64,000 nucleotides of DNA from Mucilaginibacter corticis. Lineage in GTDB: Bacteria > Bacteroidota > Bacteroidia > Sphingobacteriales > Sphingobacteriaceae. Below are positions 61,308 through 64,000 of this stretch, piece after piece; positions within the stretch are counted from its first letter, which is position 1; each line of letters begins with the position of its first letter. The stretch lies in the NCBI RefSeq assembly GCF_007558865.1, contig NZ_VLPK01000002.1, positions 1-64,000 of the forward strand. The letters run 5' to 3'. The notes beneath the pieces are model-generated. The model was not told the origin of the DNA. It did no database searches and saw nothing but the letters and a program-made list of their open reading frames with translations. Both the position numbers and the translations under genes were made by a program.

Positions 61308-62459
61308 TTACGGAACAATCGTATTGATAAAAAGATCTTCCGCTTTGCCTGTGTCGGCATCGTTAAATTTGCCTTCTAATATGCTTTGCCCGGTAATTGC
61401 GGGGTTATTGCCATGGCCCAGCGGCCAGCTCCCGGTGGTTCCGTCAATATTTATCCCGGCAAGTTGTGCGGCTTTAAGCCCAAAATCGGTACAATTGTTA
61501 TTGCTCAGGTGATACTCCAGGTGGTCATACTGTTTGGCCAGCAACAATATTTTCTCAAACCGTCTTTTCGAGATAAACTTACCCAACACTTCGTCCCATT
61601 GGTGGTTGGTATCGTCTTTAAATACCGACGCGGTTTCAGGCTCGACAGGCGTAGCCGAAAGCAGGTTTACTTTTTTAGGATAAAAGCCGAAAGAAAACGA
61701 TGAGTAGGTAGAGTCTGCATTGTATTTTATCAGCGTGATAAAAGTATGGCCTGTATTGCCCCATACAAAGATCTTGCGCTTGCCCGGCACCGGTTGCTTT
61801 ACATGGAACAGCATGGCATAGGCAACGGCTTTTTTACCATCATCAAGCGCGCTCGTGATGTATTTATAAGTAGTGGCTTTGCTCTTTTTTGTGTTGTACC
61901 CCGGTGACTTTGAAAACAAAGCCTGACTGGCTACCAGCGAATCGTCTTTGGCATTAATGGCGAGGTAAGCACTGCTATCTGTTTGAGCTAGCGAATCTGC
62001 CGGATATTTGGTACGGATGGCGGTGGTTTTTAAAAAGCATTTCATAGCCAGCGGATACAGCCTTAACCGGGCAAACACATTGGCCAAATGATATAAAAAT
62101 TTAGCATGCGATTGATTGTAGTTTACATCCTCATTGCTGGTAACCGTTTTTAAATAGCCCATTAACTTCCTGCGTTCTTTGGGCGTGGTGATACTTGCCT
62201 CGGCATTGGTATTTTGCAGCAGTTCGTCATCATACAATTTTAACGCTTTTTCAACCGGCGTGGCCGAAGCAAAGATTGAAGAATCTTGTTTCGATTCTAA
62301 AGTGTCGGTATTCGCGTCTGTTAGATAATGAGCAGGTTTATTAACAGCGTGCGACTTGTAACTATTGCTTGCAAGTTGCGCTTGTGCGGGCAAGGCATAT
62401 TGCAGCGTAACCGTAAAAAGTACTGTTTTAAAGATCAGCGATGAAAAAGCATTAGACAT
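61308..62459 (-). CDS. Secreted protein with papain-like (permuted) candidate domain
   Basis: 383 residues. Signal peptide SLIFKTVLFTVTLQYALPAQ, a helical TPR-like part (about 110-160, FLYHLANVFARLRLYPLAMK) and a C-terminal domain (about 225-365). In that domain GHTFITLIKY supplies a His and YHLSNNNCTDFGLKAAQLAG a Cys in an N-C-T-D-F setting; this order (His before Cys) is found in circularly permuted NlpC/P60 and related peptidases or amidases. The catalytic role is inferred. Surface or periplasmic. Convergent with the acyl-CoA dehydrogenase. Confidence 0.55.
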   Translation of the reverse strand: MSNAFSSLIFKTVLFTVTLQYALPAQAQLASNSYKSHAVNKPAHYLTDANTDTLESKQDSSIFASATPVEKALKLYDDELLQNTNAEASITTPKERRKLMGYLKTVTSNEDVNYNQSHAKFLYHLANVFARLRLYPLAMKCFLKTTAIRTKYPADSLAQTDSSAYLAINAKDDSLVASQALFSKSPGYNTKKSKATTYKYITSALDDGKKAVAYAMLFHVKQPVPGKRKIFVWGNTGHTFITLIKYNADSTYSSFSFGFYPKKVNLLSATPVEPETASVFKDDTNHQWDEVLGKFISKRRFEKILLLAKQYDHLEYHLSNNNCTDFGLKAAQLAGINIDGTTGSWPLGHGNNPAITGQSILEGKFNDADTGKAEDLFINTIVP

Positions 62460-62656
62460 GGGGCCTAAAGTAAAAGTATCAAATGAACAATTAATGAACT
62501 AAAAGGGTAATTACGCGCAACAACAATACCCGCTGCCGGTATTATTAAAAATGCTATACTGTAAAACGTTCATAGTTGCAAACATAGTATATTTTATTTA
62601 GTCTACAAATTTAGTCGTATTTTTTTATTTACCTTGCGATGGATTAAAAAGTCAAT

Positions 62657-63433
62657 ATGAAAGGGTACGCGTTAATTACAGGGGCAAGTAAAGGTATAGG
62701 CAGATCAATAGCTAATTTATTGGCGCAGCAGGGCTACAACGTATTGCTTGTCGCACGATCTGGCGATGAGCTGGAGCAACTTGCAGCATCTATCACTACA
62801 CAATATAAAGTAGATGCCCGTTATCTTGCTGTTGATCTTTCTGAAGCAGGTGCAGCAGATCAGGTGGTTAATTGGTTTAACGCGCTGTCTGTTCCCTTAT
62901 CTATATTAATTAACAATGCAGGTTACGGTGTGTTCGGCAGGTTTGATGAGAATAAGCTGGCCGAACAAATGAATATGCTTAGTGTAAACATTAATGCTGT
63001 GGTCGAATTAACCTACAAATTGCTGCCGGTATTGAAGGAACAGCAACAGGTTTATATTTTAAATTTGGCCAGCACCGCGGCTTACCAGGCCATGCCGGGT
63101 TTTGCTTTATATGCCGCCAGTAAAACATTCATTTTAAATTATAGCAGGGCGCTGGCGTTTGAATTGAAAGGTACGTCTGTATCGGTAACCTGCCTTTGCC
63201 CGGGGCCTACCGATACCAATTTTGCAAACAGGGCAGGTATGGATAATCTGGCAGAGCTTGCCGAAAAATTTAATATGCAGCCGGACGAAGTTGCCCGCGT
63301 TGGACTAAAAGCACTATTTAATAAAAAAGCAGAAGTGATACCGGGATTTTTAAACAAGCTGGGGGCGGCAGGGGCAAGGCATCTTAATAAAGGTCTAATT
63401 GAAGGCATAAGCGCCCGCTTATACAAGCTGTAA
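62657..63433 (+). CDS. Short-chain dehydrogenase/reductase
   Basis: 258 residues. Classic SDR: cofactor motif TGASKGIG (8-15), NNAG in ILINNAGYGVFG, catalytic Ser in NLASTAAYQ, and Tyr/Lys in YAASKTFIL. The R after the first strand (VARSGDELEQLA) suggests NADP(H). Resembles the DltE/YqjQ-type SDRs whose substrates are unknown. Cytoplasmic. The next transcription unit begins at its own promoter 19 bases after the stop. Confidence 0.9.
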   Translation: MKGYALITGASKGIGRSIANLLAQQGYNVLLVARSGDELEQLAASITTQYKVDARYLAVDLSEAGAADQVVNWFNALSVPLSILINNAGYGVFGRFDENKLAEQMNMLSVNINAVVELTYKLLPVLKEQQQVYILNLASTAAYQAMPGFALYAASKTFILNYSRALAFELKGTSVSVTCLCPGPTDTNFANRAGMDNLAELAEKFNMQPDEVARVGLKALFNKKAEVIPGFLNKLGAAGARHLNKGLIEGISARLYKL

Positions 63434-63451
63434 ATTTTATTTTATTAAATT

Positions 63452-63481
63452 TTTGTTAATTAAATATTTCTTCTACATTTG
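63452..63481 (+). promoter_or_regulatory. Promoter of the poly-Cys leader and downstream gene
   Basis: TTTG (63452-63455), 18 bases, TACATTTG (63474-63481): a full match to the Bacteroidota consensus. Start expected near 63488, giving a 200-base leader before the dioxygenase-like gene. Confidence 0.7.
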
Positions 63482-63522
63482 CATAGTATACTAATAAGAT
63501 AGATTTAATATACATTATAAAA

Positions 63523-63603
63523 ATGAATTACAACAAAACCATACACGCTGCATGCTCTATGCGAATGCCCTTGTCAAAAAGGGTAATGTGTTGTTGTTGT
63601 TAA
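63523..63603 (+). CDS. 26-residue leader peptide ending in four cysteines
   Basis: ATG 63523 to TAA 63601-63603. The peptide begins NYNKTIHAACSMRMPLSK and ends RVM-CCCC; the four TGT codons (63589-63600) stand directly before the stop. It starts about 35 bases after the predicted transcription start and 87 bases before the next gene. Consecutive codons for one amino acid at the end of a short upstream ORF are the mark of attenuation by ribosome stalling; poly-Cys leader ORFs that sense cysteine are known in mycobacteria. Two hairpins that cannot form together overlap these codons (63566-63608). Translation is inferred. Confidence 0.6.
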   Translation: MNYNKTIHAACSMRMPLSKRVMCCCC

Positions 63604-63608
63604 TACCC
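63566..63608 (+). promoter_or_regulatory. Mutually exclusive hairpins around the Cys codons
   Basis: TGCCCTT (63566-63572) can pair with AAGGGTA (63579-63585); alternatively GGGTA (63581-63585) can pair with TACCC (63604-63608), looping out the Cys codons and the stop. Both use the same GGGTA, as in attenuators. A further GCCC-GATA-GGGC hairpin lies at 63639-63650, followed by a T-rich stretch (63671-63689). Confidence 0.4.
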
Positions 63609-63689
63609 CTCAATAGCTACACATTAATACTGCTGCCGGCCCGATAGGGCGGGAGCCATCATTACTCATTTTCATTTTTTATTATTTTC

Positions 63690-64000
63690 ATGGAAAGCTC
63701 ATACCAGAAATTTACGCTTGGTACTACTATAACTGCAGCACAACAGGATTTTTTTAACCAAAACGGTTTTATCCATTTTAAAGATTTTATTAAACCCGAA
63801 ACGGTCGACGCTATTATTAAGGCATCAAGGCAGGTGCAGGAACACTGGATAGCTAATAATATCAGCAAGGTAAACGGTGTGCCTATTAAATATGGTAAAG
63901 ACCTTGATGGCAGCATCATTGTACAACGCTTTGCCTTTATTAATAAATACAACGCTTTATTGCAAGAGTTTACGCTCGACCCGCGCTTTAACATATTGCT
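63690..64000 (+). CDS. Phytanoyl-CoA dioxygenase-like protein, N-terminal part (runs off window)
   Basis: The first 103 codons are visible. AAQQDFFNQNGFIHFKDFIK followed by PETVDAIIKASRQV is the N-terminal signature of PhyH-family Fe(II)/2-oxoglutarate dioxygenases, where it precedes the HxD...H metal site (outside the window). ATG at 63690. Read from the promoter at 63452 behind the poly-Cys leader, which suggests that the operon has to do with sulfur supply, for example oxidation of a sulfonate or sulfate ester. That link is inference. Confidence 0.75.
   Translation, partial: MESSYQKFTLGTTITAAQQDFFNQNGFIHFKDFIKPETVDAIIKASRQVQEHWIANNISKVNGVPIKYGKDLDGSIIVQRFAFINKYNALLQEFTLDPRFNIL

Overview
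The window is chromosomal DNA of a Bacteroidota bacterium, most likely a soil or plant-associated member of the Sphingobacteriaceae close to Mucilaginibacter or Pedobacter. The evidence is a SusC/SusD pair with its own ECF sigma factor and FecR, several promoters of the Bacteroidota type (TTG, 18-20 bases, TAnnTTTG), few Shine-Dalgarno sites, and many family-typical genes (DUF4834, a YfhO-like membrane protein, a tricorn-type S41 protease, a zapA-rny neighbourhood). The genus is inferred by eye, not by a search.

Layout. 1-1366: start of a leftward cupin gene and a decayed intergenic stretch. 1367-8749: glycan or nutrient uptake locus (ECF sigma, FecR, SusC with an STN signalling domain, SusD), with a probable antisense small RNA over the susC start. 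8750-12210: decayed DNA with frameshifted genes, an excisionase-like gene and, with a partner at 822-975, a diverged direct repeat that brackets the whole uptake locus. 12280-13855: tRNA-Lys(TTT), a YCF48-like protein, tRNA-Leu(CAG) and tRNA-Leu(GAG). 13862-18190: prophage remnant (terminase small subunit, a chimeric terminase large subunit fragment, an S24-type repressor, a second HTH gene). 18187-24979: phosphate region (DUF47 protein, outer-membrane porin, pstS, pstC, pstA, pstB, phoU) with candidate regulatory repeats and a hairpin between pstS and pstC. 25057-35632: Dabb protein, tricorn protease, GH2 hydrolase, and a surface-polysaccharide cluster (methyltransferase, acetyltransferase, two glycosyltransferases) next to a MutS-like ATPase. 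35673-45921: YfhO protein, small membrane proteins, uvrB, upp, YjjG-type nucleotidase, DinB-like protein, LpxH-like phosphoesterase and a glycosyltransferase. 46532-53547: dicarboxylate symporter, pheT, coiled-coil protein, zapA, a probable 6S RNA and rny. 53568-62459: DUF962 protein, a two-domain acyltransferase for amino-acid lipids, helix-hairpin-helix protein, apt, a GH71/99-like protein, acyl-CoA dehydrogenase and a papain-like candidate. 62657-64000: SDR oxidoreductase, then a well-formed promoter, a 26-residue leader ORF ending in four Cys codons, and the start of a phytanoyl-CoA dioxygenase-like gene.

The most interesting signals are (1) a minus-strand promoter element plus terminator that would make a roughly 86-nt RNA antisense to the susC leader, like the DonS-type RNAs of Bacteroides; (2) the poly-cysteine leader ORF with competing hairpins; (3) a family of noncoding repeats with terminal inverted repeats, present as two diverged long copies in opposite orientation and one 85-bp internally deleted copy; and (4) the direct repeats flanking the SusCD locus. 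No complete mobile element, CRISPR array or rRNA was seen.
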